Positions 36,756 to 48,071 of a DNA stretch of 64,000 bases are shown piece after piece. The DNA is taken from contig NW_026947491.1 in the NCBI RefSeq assembly GCF_034190915.1, positions 26,352,101 through 26,416,100 of the forward strand, read 5' to 3'. The translations under genes and the position numbers were made by a program. Origin of the DNA: Cavia porcellus (taxonomy: Eukaryota; Chordata; Mammalia; Rodentia; Caviidae). The notes under the pieces are model-generated. The model was not told the DNA's origin, searched no databases, and saw nothing but the letters and a program-made list of their open reading frames with translations. Numbering within the stretch: position 1 is the first letter of the stretch; every line of letters begins with the position of its first letter.

Positions 36756-38785
36756 TTACACTAGGGAAACTATACAGTATTTATACATGTGAGTTTGATT
36801 TATTTTGCTTATGAGTATGGTCTCAAGTTGCATCCATTTACTTATAAATATCTCAGTGTGATCATTCTTTATAGCTGAGTAGTACTCCAATGTATAAAAA
36901 TACCACAATTTTTTTATCCATTCTTCAGTTGTTGGACACTTAGGTTGTTCCCATGATCTGGCTATTACAAATTGTGCTGCTACAAACATGGGTGCACATA
37001 TATCACTGTGGTATGATGTTTTCAGTTCTTCTGGGAATATGCTTAGAAGTGGAATAGCTAGAACAAATGAGACTTCCAATCCCAGCCTTTCCTAACCCTA
37101 ACGGTAACCCTAACCTTAATCCTCCACAGCGGTTGCACCAGTCTAGACTCTTACCAACATCAGGTGCAGGAGAGTTTCTTTATCCCCACATCCTCTCCAG
37201 CATTTGTTGTTGGTAGTTTTCTTGATCTTGGTCATTCTTTCTGGAGTGAGATGAAATCTCAGTGTGGTTTTAATTTGCATTTCTCTAGTGTCAGCATTAA
37301 GTCTTCTTGAATTTCTTATAGAATTCTGCAGTGAATCTGTCTTGGCTTGGCCTGTTTTTTGTTGGTAAGGATTTAACTATATTTTCAATTTTATTAGTAG
37401 AAATTGGGTTATTCAGCAGTTTTACATCTTCTTGAACCAGCTTTTGTACCTCATATGTTTCTAGGAATCTGTCTATTTCTTCTGTGTTATCTAACCTATG
37501 AGAGTAGAGGTTTTTGAAATAGGTGTTTATGATCTTCTGTATTTCCACAGAGTCTGTAGTAATTTCACCTTTTTCATTCCCTATTGCATGAATTTGAGGG
37601 TTTTTTCTTTTAAAAAAGGTTGGCTAGGAGCTTATCAATTTTATTTATTCTTTCAAAGAACCAATTCTTTGAATCATTGATTCTTTGGGTTGTTTTCTTA
37701 GACTCTATTGCATTAATTTTTGCTCTGATTTTTAAAATTTCCTCCCTTCTTTTGGCTTTGGGATTGACTTGTTCTTCTTTTTCTAGATGTTTGAGGTGTA
37801 GCATCAAGTTGTTTATTTGTATTCATTCTGTTTTCCTGATGTGGGAACTCAGTGCAATAAATTTTCCTCTGAGGATCACTTTCATTGCATCCCACAGATT
37901 CCAGTAAGTTGTATTTGTATTTTTGTTTGCTTAAAGGTATTGTTTTATTTCTTCCTGAATTTCCCCTGTGACCCACTGATTACTCAAGAGTGTATTATTC
38001 AGTTTCCATGTGTTTGTGTGTTTTTTGAAGTTTCTTTTATCATTAATTTCTAGTTTCATAACGCTATTATCTGATAACATGCAAGGGATAATTTCAATTC
38101 TTTTGCATTTATTTAAATATTTTCTGTTGGGTTAATATATGGTCTATTTTAGAGAATGTCCCATGTACTGTTGAGAAGAATGCATATTCTGATGTTGTTG
38201 GATGAAACACTCTGTGTATGTCTATCAAGTCCATTTGTTCACAGGTGTGATTCAGTTCTGTTATTTCTTTGCTGATTTTCTGTCTGGTTGATCTATCCCT
38301 TGGTGTCAATGGTGTGTTAATGTCTCCTGTTGTAATTGTGTTATTGCTAATTTGATTTTTCATTTCTATTAATAGTTGCATTGTATAACTGTGTGCTCCT
38401 GAATTGTGTAACTGTGTGCATATATATTTAAGATTGTTATCTCTTCCTCTTGAACTTTTCCCCTAACCGATATGTAGTGACCTTCTTTATCTCTTAGGAT
38501 CATTCTTGGTTTGAAGTTCACATTGTCTGCAAACAGAATAGCTACCCCTACTTTTTGGGGGGTTCCTGTTGCATGAAGTATTGTTTTCCATCCTTTGACT
38601 TTCAGTCTGTGGGTTTCCTTTTGGGTTAGATTGGTTTCTTGTAGACAGCATATGGTTGGATGTTGTTTCCTGATCCATTTTGCCAGTCTGTTTCCTTTAA
38701 TTGGTGAATTGAGGCCATGTACATTAATGCTTATAACTATTATATATTGGTTTATTGTTGACATGTTATCTTTCTGCTGTTGCAT
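36756..38785 (-). pseudogene. L1 ORF2, internally deleted
   Basis: From 38785 the endonuclease domain reads in several frames ([27 protein letters not shown] with the catalytic Asp present; SKIDHILTQ). It continues to [11 protein letters not shown] near 37297-37330. It then jumps to the C-terminal part (the Cys-rich region near 37123-37200 and the final 107 residues at 36756-37079). The RT domain, including its catalytic Asp pair, is absent. A telomere-like segment at 37085-37122 replaces about 27 bp. Confidence 0.88.
37085..37122. repeat. Interstitial telomere-like (CCCTAA)n insert
   Basis: Reads cctaaccctaacggtaaccc then taacctta: about five CCCTAA-like units with errors. By comparison with the L1 at 56230-56310, about 27 bp of L1 sequence between ttccaatccca and tccaca is replaced. 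This is the structure expected of a break repaired with telomeric DNA. Confidence 0.8.
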
Positions 38786-38794
38786 CTTTATCTT

Positions 38795-39819
38795 TCAATT
38801 CTGTTTGTCTGCCTTGCTTAGTGGTTTTTTTCTATGTGTATCTAAACTGTCTTTCAGTATTCTTTGCAGGGTTAGCTTGGTGATCATGAAGTTCTTCAGC
38901 TGTTCTTTGTCACAGAAGTATCTTATGTCTCCATCCATTTTGAAGGACAGTTTTTCAGGGTACATCAGTCTAGGTTGGAAATCATTTTCCTTTAGGATCT
39001 GAAATACTTCACTCCATGCTCTTCTTGACTTCATAGTTTGTGTTGAAAAGTCTGCTGTGATTCTGATAGGTTTTCCTTTATACGTAATCTGCCTTTCTAA
39101 CAACTTTTAATATTCTGTTCTTATGTTGGATTTCTGGGATGGTGATTATTATATGTCTGGATGTAGTTTTATTTTGGTTATGGATATTTGGAGTTCTATA
39201 TGCTTCACTGATCCTGATGTCAGTTTCCATTCTCATGTTTGGGAAATTTTCAGCTATTACTTCTATAAATAACCTCTTCATATCATCTGTGTTATCTTCT
39301 TTTTCATTTATCCTTATCAATCTTATGTTGTTTTTCTTTGCATCATCTTGCAGCTGTTGAATTGTTATTTCATGATTCCTTGTTATTTTTAAAAGTTCTT
39401 TTCTTTCCTGTTCACTAGCTGCACTCTTGTCTTTGAGGTCTGAAATTCTATCTTCACTTTCATTGAGGCAGTTTTGACAACTTTCAATGGAATTTTTGAT
39501 TTCCTGTATATCTGTTTGAATCTGTTTCATGTATTCTGTTTGTTACTTATATCATTCATTCAGCAATTATTTTGTTTTGTTCCTCTAATTTTTAAACTGT
39601 GTCTTATTTAGATGTGTTCAACATCTCTTTCATTACTTCTGCCGTTTCTTCTCTTACCTGGGACATTGTTTCTAGTTTGAATCCCTTTAAAGCTTCCTGG
39701 AGTTGTTTCTTTATTTCAGTTGGTATTATTTCAGGTATTTCAGGTGTATGGCATATATTTTCTTCTATGTACATGGCTCCTAGGTTTTCTTGGGGTGGGC
39801 TGAAGGTTTGAGATTGCAT
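38795..39819 (-). pseudogene. L1 ORF1
   Basis: N-terminal part 39604-39819 (MQSQTFSPPQENLGAMYIEENI), coiled coil and RRM 39078-39530 (ESEDRISDL...; RHIIITIPEIQHKNRIL), C-terminal domain 38795-39103. Frames break between pieces. Closely related to ORF1 at 48072. Confidence 0.88.
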
Positions 39820-40385
39820 TTTGGTCTTTCATCTTGTCATTTTCCTATAGTTCCATGTTTCAAGTATTGTTTCAAGGCTTTGCCTGGGCCTGTTGGAAAT
39901 CCTCTCCTATGCTCTCAGCTCCTGGGACTGAATGGAGGTTGCTGAATATGGTCCAGTCAGGCTCACAGGACCTTCTGTGCCAGCTCCAGTGTTTCAGGAA
40001 GCTGAGCGGGCATCTAACCACTGTGAATGATGTTCCAAAGCTCTCCCCAGGCAAGCACCAATGCGCTGGAACTTACTTCACATATTCTCATCTCCCCTGA
40101 TTGAAGAGGGTCACTGGATGTAATCTAGTCAGGCCAAAAAACCTCCCAAGCCTAGTCTAGTATGGCTGGAAGCTGGGTGGGTCCTTAACCACCTTGAGCG
40201 ATGATCCTAAATTCTCCCGGATCTTGGAATGGTGAGCAGGAACTCGCCCCCACTGGCAGCCCAGTTCCCTCCTCTAGCAGCACAGTTCCCCAGATTGAAA
40301 GAAGGTTAGTTGGCATGGCTGAGGAAGCCTGAAACCTGCAGAGCCCAGTTTAGTGTGGCTGGAAGCTGGACGTGTCCTTGAGCAC
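39820..40385 (-). promoter_or_regulatory. L1 5'UTR with ~190-bp repeated units
   Basis: A phrase like ggctggaagctgggtgggtc, then cttaaccac(c/t)(t/g)tgagcgatga and a ctctccc or ttctccc, occurs near 40001, 40163 and 40356. The last copy is partial at the element's 5' end. Tandem promoter units are typical of rodent L1s. They differ in sequence from those at 47374. Confidence 0.7.
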
Positions 40386-40401
40386 TCCTTCCCTTCATTT
40401 T

Positions 40402-40449
40402 GGACATCGGGTATTTTGTCTCATTAATGAAAGATAAGTAGCTAAGACA
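40402..40449 (+). mobile_element. MaLR-type LTR, 3' part
   Basis: Continuation of the LTR at 35836-36176 after the L1: tggacatcgggtattttgtc, ending gctaagaca. Confidence 0.75.
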
Positions 40450-40508
40450 AAAGGCAAAAAGGGCTTTTACCATGGAATGGGGAATGGGTACATATAGCTC
40501 AAGTGCTT

Positions 40509-41456
40509 GTGTATAACAAAGGAAGACTTTCCAAGTGCACACCCAGCAGCAAGTGAAAGCAGCCCCATTTATTGAATATCACAGAAAACTGTGTTTGAGG
40601 CGAGTCTGTGCTGACAAAAATAAGGCACAGGCAGGAAAAGGGAGCCAGCACAGCAGAAAATAAAAGGAAACAGCAGCAGTGTGTGAATTCATCAGGCTGT
40701 CTGAATTTAAAGGATCTGCTCTTCTGCTCAGGCACCTGCCCTGACTGAAAAGAGAGTGACAGGAATGAGTGACAAGGTGCTGAGTCATCTTAGAGGCTCT
40801 CAGCACCCATGCTGTCCCAGAATTCACTCTGATGAGATGTAGTACATTATTTATAAACCCATTACTAGGTGGGAGCAGGACAAAGGTGTCCGAGAGTCAG
40901 GCCAGGAGGTCTAATATATGTGTGCTCTCACCTAGAGCATCAGCAATCTCCAGGTCTTTGTTACGTGATTCTCCCCCGTCTTAGGACAGTGGTGGGAGGA
41001 ATGACAATAGGGTACTCTCTAGAGTTAAATGGATAGAAGGGAGTAACTCCCTCAGCTCCATTGTTTCTAATTATGCTAGGGCCACTACCACTCCAACAGG
41101 AGCTTGCATAGATCAGGATATTTACTACAAAGACCCAAGAGTACCCTGCAAACTATGTCCAGAGCAGTCACTTGTGAGAATAAGCACTACTTCCCGCTTT
41201 CTTCTTGCATTTCTCTTGTCTCTGCCTCCTGGCTTCTTTCTGCCTTACCTCAGTGACAGCAGTAGGATAGGGCAGCTGACTGCAGGCTCACCCGCCATCT
41301 GTCCTGTCCACAGCTGTCTTGGCCATTACTGAAGTCATAATGGGCCTGAGTCTCTCCAACTCACTGTTGCCTGCACTCCTTTTTCTCCTCTTCATGCTGA
41401 CACTGTTCAGCCATGGTTTTCTCCAAGTAAATAATTGGCTCCTTTATTCTCTGAAC
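40509..41456 (-). mobile_element. Possible ERV LTR, ~0.95 kb
   Basis: The minus strand shows TGTTCAGAG at 41456 preceded by AAGGGGGGGA, which looks like a polypurine tract; a TTTATAAATA box at about 40849-40858; AATAAA at about 40567-40574; and an end ...TACACA at 40509. The order fits U3-R-U5. No target duplication and no internal gene was found, so this is only a candidate. Confidence 0.35.
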
Positions 41457-41589
41457 ATCCCCCCCTTAACCTTCTTTATAATGAACTAGCAGAAGCTCTG
41501 TGGAAGCAATAATACTGCTGCCATGTATATTAGAAGCCCCATAACTCATGGCTGTACATCTGCACTTTTCAAATCCCTGAACTCCTACA

Positions 41590-41765
41590 TCCAGTGACCT
41601 TGCATGCATGGAAATATTCACTCATTCTCTCATTCATTCTTGCATTCAATATGCATTCTGCATCTAGGATACAATGGGGCATTAAGGATAAAGCCAAAAA
41701 TGAAACAAATATGTTTCTTATCCTCAAAGAGCTTAGTCTTATAGGGGGAGCAGACATCACATGGT
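41590..41765 (-). mobile_element. L2-like 3' fragment
   Basis: ctcattctctcattcattct, tacaatggggcattaagga and cctcaaagagcttagtctta, the reverse of the L2 3' end. Confidence 0.6.
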
Positions 41766-42375
41766 GGTAATGGTATGTTCATGATGATTAGAGTAGTACA
41801 TCAATCTGATTGGACTTGGGGTCTACTGAGCAGCATGGCAGAGCATAGTTTTGGGTATGCTCACAGAGCTGTGGCCTTGGGGTCTATATCTGGTCTCTTA
41901 CAATTTCCTCTCTGGTGCTGTCTACCTGCTCTGCTTTATGTCTGCCAGGAACTGTGTAGCTTTGCTCAGCCACAACTTCCCACTGTCTTATTTATGCCTT
42001 GGAGCAGCCAAAAATGAACTAAATTTCCTTGGAACTGTGAGTAAAAGTAAACCACTCTTCCTCTGTTCCTGAGAAATTTCCCTTCCAGCTGAGAAAGACA
42101 GGTGAGGAAGAGGTGGCAATGGATGGGCTGTGGGAGCATCATGAAGAGAGGAAGCAGACACAAGGCCTTCTGGGGGCCCAAAAGGACTCCCTGAGCAAGA
42201 ATGGGTGGGCAAAGGGGGAAGGGAGAGTTTTGTCAGGGATTATGAGAACCAGATGACCAGAATCCTGCTGGCTGGCCATGAATGCAAGGGGACACTTTGT
42301 TCTGTGTGGCCTGGGAAGTCTTTAGAGTCTTAGTTTCTCATTGTTTCAGGCTTTGCTTTGTTTTGATGTGTTGAA
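41766..42375. other. No gene or named repeat seen
   Basis: Overlapping 70-80 codon ORFs on both strands; none carries a recognisable domain. Confidence 0.5.
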
Positions 42376-42455
42376 TGTTGTTGTTGTTGTTGTTGTTTGC
42401 AGTACTGGAGACTGAACCCAGGGCCTTCACACTAAACCACTTTCTCAGCCGACTT
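42376..42455 (-). mobile_element. Old tRNA-type SINE with (GTT)n tail
   Basis: (GTT)6 at 42377-42400, then gcagtactggagactgaacc, cagggccttcacact and aaccactttctcagcc, the reverse of an ID-like SINE. Confidence 0.65.
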
Positions 42456-42459
42456 CTTC

Positions 42460-43010
42460 TTTTAAATATTATTTTATTTTATTAGTGCATGTTTGCAATT
42501 AATGCAGCTTACAGTCGTCTTGGAGAGTGGTTACGTGTGCATACTACACAGCCTGCTTTTTTTCCTACTGCCCTTCCCTTCAGCCTCCCTCCCCTTCTCT
42601 TCAGGTTCCCCACCCTCTCTTTCATACTTGTTGGTGCTCTTTGTCTTAGTTCACATTATGGCACATAGTGTTTACACTAATTAGAGTTACTAGATTCCTG
42701 TATGAGGTATATCTTTATTCCTCTCATTTCACCTTCCCTCTTCCTTACCCCTCACACTAGTTCACTGGACCATCTCTTCCTCATTGGATGAGACCTGTCC
42801 CTTTGTCCCTTTCTATCCATCCTTTATCATTTTCTTTGTTTGTACTTACCTCATGCAAATGAGAGACACCATGTAGTATTTAAACTTGTGTGTCTGATTT
42901 ATTTCACTCAGTATTATATTTTCCAGATGCATATATTTCCCTATCAATGCCCCAAGTTTTATTTATCTAATCATCAGTTGATTGTAGGAATGAGTCTACA
43001 AGTTTGTATC
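42460..43010 (-). mobile_element. Old L1 3' end, part 1
   Basis: cttgtgtgtctgatttattt, cactcagtattatattttcc and agatgcatatatttccctat follow the reverse of the L1 ORF2 C-terminus and 3'UTR. Diverged. Continues at 43345. Confidence 0.6.
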
Positions 43011-43344
43011 TGGCCAGGGTATAAACAAGGATCAAAAATAAAGAGACACAGAATTAGGTTAAAATGTGAGGCACCAGGGGTCTCTCATCTCCTTTAGACA
43101 GAGAGCCCTGAGCATGTGGCTCACCCTCCCTTTATTCACTCAGACACAGCCACCAGCAGGTAAAATAAGGCCAAGACTCATCTGCCACCCACCATCCATA
43201 GCACATGTCCAGGTAAACAACCAGATCTCGCCTGTTGACGTTTCCCTGGAACCTGCAATGTGCCAGCATGCCTGCATGCCACCTTTCTCCTTAGTGCCAA
43301 CAAAGGAGGTCAGTTAGACCTCAATCTTCTCTATTTGGTCTCCC
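43011..43344. other. Unclassified insertion within old L1
   Basis: About 330 bp interrupting the L1 remnant. It contains ccctttattcactcagac (a reverse poly(A) signal) and could be a short LTR on the minus strand, but no ends or duplication are clear. Confidence 0.35.
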
Positions 43345-43440
43345 ATATTTGATAGGAGGCTCCTTCCAGAATTTACCACCACACATTGTGCTGCTACAGA
43401 TGTTGGAATATGGTATGCATGTACCTCGGCTCCTTTTTTA
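43345..43440 (-). mobile_element. Old L1 3' end, part 2
   Basis: cacattgtgctgctacagat and gttggaatatggtatgc match the reverse L1 ORF2 C-terminal block (compare 36965-36990). Confidence 0.55.
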
Positions 43441-43575
43441 TTTTATTTTGTCTTATTTTTTGTTCTGTTTTGAGAAAGATTGTTGCTGAAGTGCCCAAGT
43501 TGTGCTTGAAGTTGCAATCCTTCCTTCGGCCTTAGTCTCCTGGAGTTCTGTAATTTCAGGACTGTGTGCCTGCCT
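43441..43575 (-). mobile_element. B1-like SINE
   Basis: ttgtgcttgaagttgcaatc, cttagtctcctggagttctg and taatttcaggactgtgtgcc: the reverse B1 order, diverged. Confidence 0.6.
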
Positions 43576-44777
43576 TGTTTATTGTTTTTCATGGAATGGG
43601 AATGAGATGGTCTGGTTTGCATTTTTAAAAGTTTAACCTAGTGGTTTTGTGAAGGAGAAACCTGGACATAAGGCTGTTACTTGTCAAATGAGAGGTGAGA
43701 GAATTTCTAGGCCAGGAGAGGGCATGATGAGACACAGGAAGTTTGGAGCTCTATATGCTCTACAGAGTCCACAGGACCTGCTGATGGGTAGAAGAAGAGG
43801 GAGAATCAAGGACACTTGGGTTTGCAGTTTGAACAGTTGTCTGGATGGGAAGATGTCTGTCACAAGAAAAAGACTATAGAGAGATTTTCCAAGGATTAGA
43901 GTCCACAAGAGAATAAGGATTCAGGAAGATGTGAAATCCCCAGGAGAGACAGAAAGAAAATTCAATTCTTTGCTTAGAAGAGTGGCAAGGGAGAAAACTG
44001 AGCAGCCAAGAGGCCACTGGTGGCCACCAGGCTTGCTCTTGTTGTCCTGCAGGTACCAGCACCCTACCTGGCAAATGGTGGATGCTCCATGGTGATTTGA
44101 ACAGTGACTAACACAGAGGGTGGCGAGGAGGTACTGAACCAAATGGGAAACATTCTCAGTAAACTTAGCAAGAAAGACTGAAGAGAAAAGGATGCTAACT
44201 GGCAGCAATAACTGATTGAATTTTGAATTTTGAACTTAATAGATAAGGGAGACTTGAAAGTTAGTTGTCAAAAAGGAGATTAACTCTAGAGAGGAGCAAG
44301 GAAGAAGCTGGCCCAGGAACAGATAATTGGTGATACAAGGAGCACCTGTAAGAGAAGAGAGAACATTTGGCATCTGTCTCTTGTGACCAGGAAATGGATT
44401 AGACTTTGCATCTTACATTTCACTCACTGTTGCTCCTTGGCGTACTGCTGCCAGATAAAACACAGGATGCCCATTAAACTTTAATTCTGGGTAACAAAAT
44501 TATTTTAAGTGTGTCTCATGCACACTTTTTTAATATTAGTTTAAGGGTACCCACATGCAATAGTTGAGAATTTCTTACATTTTTTTAAATATTCAGTATA
44601 CCGTGACCCCTTTGTTCACAAGCTTAGTTCTTTCCACAATTCTGATCACTGACCAATTGGATGAGAAGTGCATCAAATGTCCCCCTAAAGTCAACACTGA
44701 ACCCGCCTATTTAATTTGATTGGATTTCCTATATTTTTATGTGCTAAATCAGGCAGCCCTACTTTGGGATAGAGCAT
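43576..44777. other. No gene or named repeat seen
   Basis: Single-copy-like DNA; the ORFs near 43649-44208 are without domains. Confidence 0.5.
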
Positions 44778-44880
44778 ATAATTGCCATTTTATTTTAAAG
44801 AAGCTGGAGGATTAAATAACATTGCCCAGGTTTACAAAATTATCAGCCAGTGGCAAGATTGGGATTAGAATTCATTCTGT
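44778..44880 (-). mobile_element. MIR SINE fragment
   Basis: gccattttattttaaagaag, gattaaataacattgcccag and gggattagaattcattctg follow the reverse MIR core. Confidence 0.6.
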
Positions 44881-47284
44881 TCTGCTCCTGACCCCAGGAT
44901 CCTCCCGATTGTTATGTCACAGGTCCTTGCAGTCCAGGGCCTCCAGCCTGCAGTCAGCTTCATGAGCAGAGCCCTCCCAATTGCCTGGCACCTGGCCTCC
45001 CTGTGAGGCTCCAAGGAAAGGAGAGCTCTTCACCATCTCTTTGGCCTCTGTTAAAAGAGAAAGGTTTACTACATGATTCTCAATACACCTCTAGGCAGAA
45101 CATTTTGCTAATACATAAAGAGTCGTGAGATACTTTTGTGGGTGGCTTTTTCAAAAATCTCTAACCACCAAGCTAGTCTGGAGAAAGGAGCTGAATGGAA
45201 AAGGTGTCACAAAGCTGCTAAACAGGCGAGACCCTGACAGAGTCACACATTCACAAGTGAGGAAGACAGCTTTCCCTCCTTTGAGAAGGCAGCTGTCATT
45301 TTTAATGTAAAAATGAACATAGCACTAAATGTTTTGTATGAAGCCTGCTTGTACTTTTGGAGTAGGAGGGGGAAGGCAAGCATAATAAAACTCCCGAGAC
45401 CTGAGAGCCCTGCTTCTGCAGTCAGAGGGAGCCAGCTCCACCACATATTTTCTACACCTCAAAGTGGACACGACATTTTATTTTAAAGGCTATTTCCGAC
45501 TTTTGTAAGAGTTCCTCTTCTTTTCTCCTCACTTCAGTTTCTTCTCATGTGAACTTTCTTTGCTTAGTGATGAGCAAGGCCACATATTGTTACAGGATTC
45601 TGTCTCCTCGTGGTTTGCAGGAATACTGTACTCTAGTATTTTAAGTATGTCCCACCATAGACTTGAAACTTGAGTCTGGAGCTAGAGAGCTGACAGTTCT
45701 GAGATGCAGAGAATAGTACTTCCAAACAATGTTTAGGATCAGATCAACTATCATCACTCTCATACCAGTGATTCTATCATCTGTATATATTTCAAATCTC
45801 TTCATGCCTTTTTCTGATCTTTAGTTCCATATGCACCAAAGATTTAACATCACTTCCAAGTTATGTTTTCAGTACTGGTATATGCTTGTGATACATACTG
45901 ATTACATTCAACTTGGAGGATTGATATGTACACACAGGGCATCTGGATCATTTTATTTCCCCTGCGCTCCTCTCTGCCTCCTTCCCAAATTGTTTTAATG
46001 TAGTGAAATGATCACAGCCTCCACCAATACTTAGCAGCCCTTAGTGCTCCTGGATTGCAGGTGTACCTGGGGTCTGCTGTAGTGCTGGGGGAAGAGCTGG
46101 GGAATGGGAATATTGTGCTAGAAAGAGGAGCAGCCAAAAAAAAACGATCTTACTTTGTAACAAATGCTAAAGAATATTGAAAAACATTAAAGAAACACTT
46201 TGTATTGGGGTGAGGCTGGCAATTTCTTTAACAATGGGCTCTGCTGCTTGTGGTAGTGCCATTAGAGCATAGGATTTTGTCCTACAAAGCTCTCCTGACT
46301 TTAGTATACTTTATGTTAATTGATTTACCCAAGTTTGAGTTTCAAGTTTGCTTTCCAGGGGGTTCATTTAGGAAAAAAAAACAGAGATCACCAAAAAATT
46401 ATTCCTTACTGAAATTAAAGAGCTTGAGAGAGGTTTTAGAGTGCTTGTATTTAAAATCAGTATTGGTATTTCTAGCCATTAGCAGAGAACATTGATACTC
46501 CTTCTAAGTAAGATCTCAGAAAATTCGATAAAGGAGAAATGGCCTTGATGTGCTTCCTGAACACTTACTGAAAACTGCTCTGTTGCTTGAATTGAGCTCA
46601 GTATTAAAATGGATCACTATAATGAAATGGCTCTTGGCTCCTTTCAGAATGTAGTACTAAAAGCTTCTTCCAAATAAATAATGTGCTAAGGAAGTAAATT
46701 GCTTTTAATTTATGGTCAGTAGTTGGTTGAGTCCCCAGCTGCTGATGTCCTTGGATCTTGCTGAATGCTGGTTGGGAACAGGAGCTTGGCAATATCTAAG
46801 TGTCTGTAAGTTCTTTCCTCTCTCAAGACAAACCAGTGGTTATCAAATGATGATCCAGCAGAACACTGGATGTCCCTAAAGCCCTGTCAGTGGGTCCACA
46901 GAGCCAAAACTGTTTACACTACAGCATTAAAATGTTGTTCCTTTTGCCTATATTGATGTCTTTCACAATTATCCAGAAGCAATAGTGGATAACCTGCCCA
47001 CTGTTTCCTCTCTCTCAGGTACTCAGCACAAGCACCCTCAAGTCCCCAGTGAGGCAGTGAAAAGCACTGATTTCAACAAATCTTTGCCTCAAGTAAATTT
47101 TTTTAACATTTTGCATAATGAAGTGGGGTGTGCCTATACACTGTGCACAAACACAAGATAGGTGTTTGAAGGAAAAGGAATCTCTTTTGTTAGAAACTGA
47201 ACCCACTACTTTTTTCAGGAACATTCTATTTACTTGGACAACTGACTGGCGACAAACATTTTGATTTGGAAAACATTTGCTTGG
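44881..47284. other. No gene or named repeat seen
   Basis: Single-copy-like DNA to the edge of the L1 target site. No ORF with a recognised domain. Confidence 0.5.
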
Positions 47285-47373
47285 AAAACATGAGCACTCG
47301 CTTCAAGAAAAGCACATTTGGTATTTGTTGCCAAAGGTAAAAGCTGCACTTCCAAATGAAAATCAGATTTGGG
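47285..47373 (+). repeat. 89-bp target duplication, left copy
   Basis: Matches 57812-57900 over 89 bp with two differences (gcactcgc versus gcgctcac). Flanks the L1 at 47374-57811. L1 duplications are usually 7-20 bp, so this is exceptionally long. Confidence 0.95.
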
Positions 47374-48071
47374 GAGGAGGAGCTGGGCAGATCTGGGGTG
47401 CCCCTCCGTGTGTCTGGAAGACTGTGAATATCTCTGCAAGCAGGGAGGGATCGCAGGTTCCTGAGGCACCGTGGCCTGTGGTGAGTGCTCAGCACACTCT
47501 GCCCAAATCTCAGACTGTTCCGGACCCTCCAGGCTTCCGGGTGCAGTGAAGTGGAGTAGTGGGTTAGAGGCCTCTACATCCGCCTCCCCATCACGGCTGC
47601 ACTTGGAGATCTGCTGAGCTTCCGACGAGTGGGGGGGGGGGGCACACTATCCCCCAAGCAGAGCCTGTTTCGCTGCCGCACCTAGCCATCAGTGTGCAGA
47701 GGAGGAGCTGGGCAGATCTGGGGTACCTGCATCAGCCTCTCCATGTGTCTGGAAGACTGTGAATATCTCTGCAAGCAGGGAGGGATCGCAGGTTCCTGAG
47801 GCACCATGGCCTGTGGTGAGTACTCTAACCCAGCTGCAATTGAAGAGCTGTGGAGCTTCCAAGGGGCAGGTGGGCGCAAAGTGTCCCTGAGGCCCAGCTT
47901 GTCTGGAACTGTGGAGTTCTCAGCAAGCAGAGGAGGGCCATTGGTTCTGCAGGCCCAATGGCTTGGGGTAGCTTGATGCCAGAGTCTCAGTAGCTGCAAA
48001 CATAGAAGGGGATTTTCAACAGATCCTGAGGAACCTTTCAAATAACACTTGAAACACAGAAATATAGGAAA
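47374..48071 (+). promoter_or_regulatory. L1 5'UTR with two promoter units
   Basis: The phrase gaggaggagctgggcagatc starts units at 47374 and at 47698, about 325 bp apart. Both continue with gtctggaagactgtgaatat and a gcaggttcctgaggcacc block. The second halves diverge. A run of 13 G lies at about 47629-47641. Repeated units of this kind act as RNA polymerase II promoters in rodent L1s. Confidence 0.8.

Larger units (their letters stand above)
36177..40385 (-). mobile_element. L1 element, minus strand, RT domain deleted
   Basis: Inserted into a MaLR LTR with a 16-bp duplication tccttcccttcatttt at 36161-36176 and 40386-40401. Parts in plus coordinates: 3'UTR 36177-36755, ORF2 pieces 36756-38785, ORF1 38795-39819, 5'UTR 39820-40385. 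The 5'UTR is built from repeated units, suggesting a full-length insertion later damaged. Roughly 1.8 kb of ORF2 is missing compared with the L1 at 47374. Confidence 0.92.
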
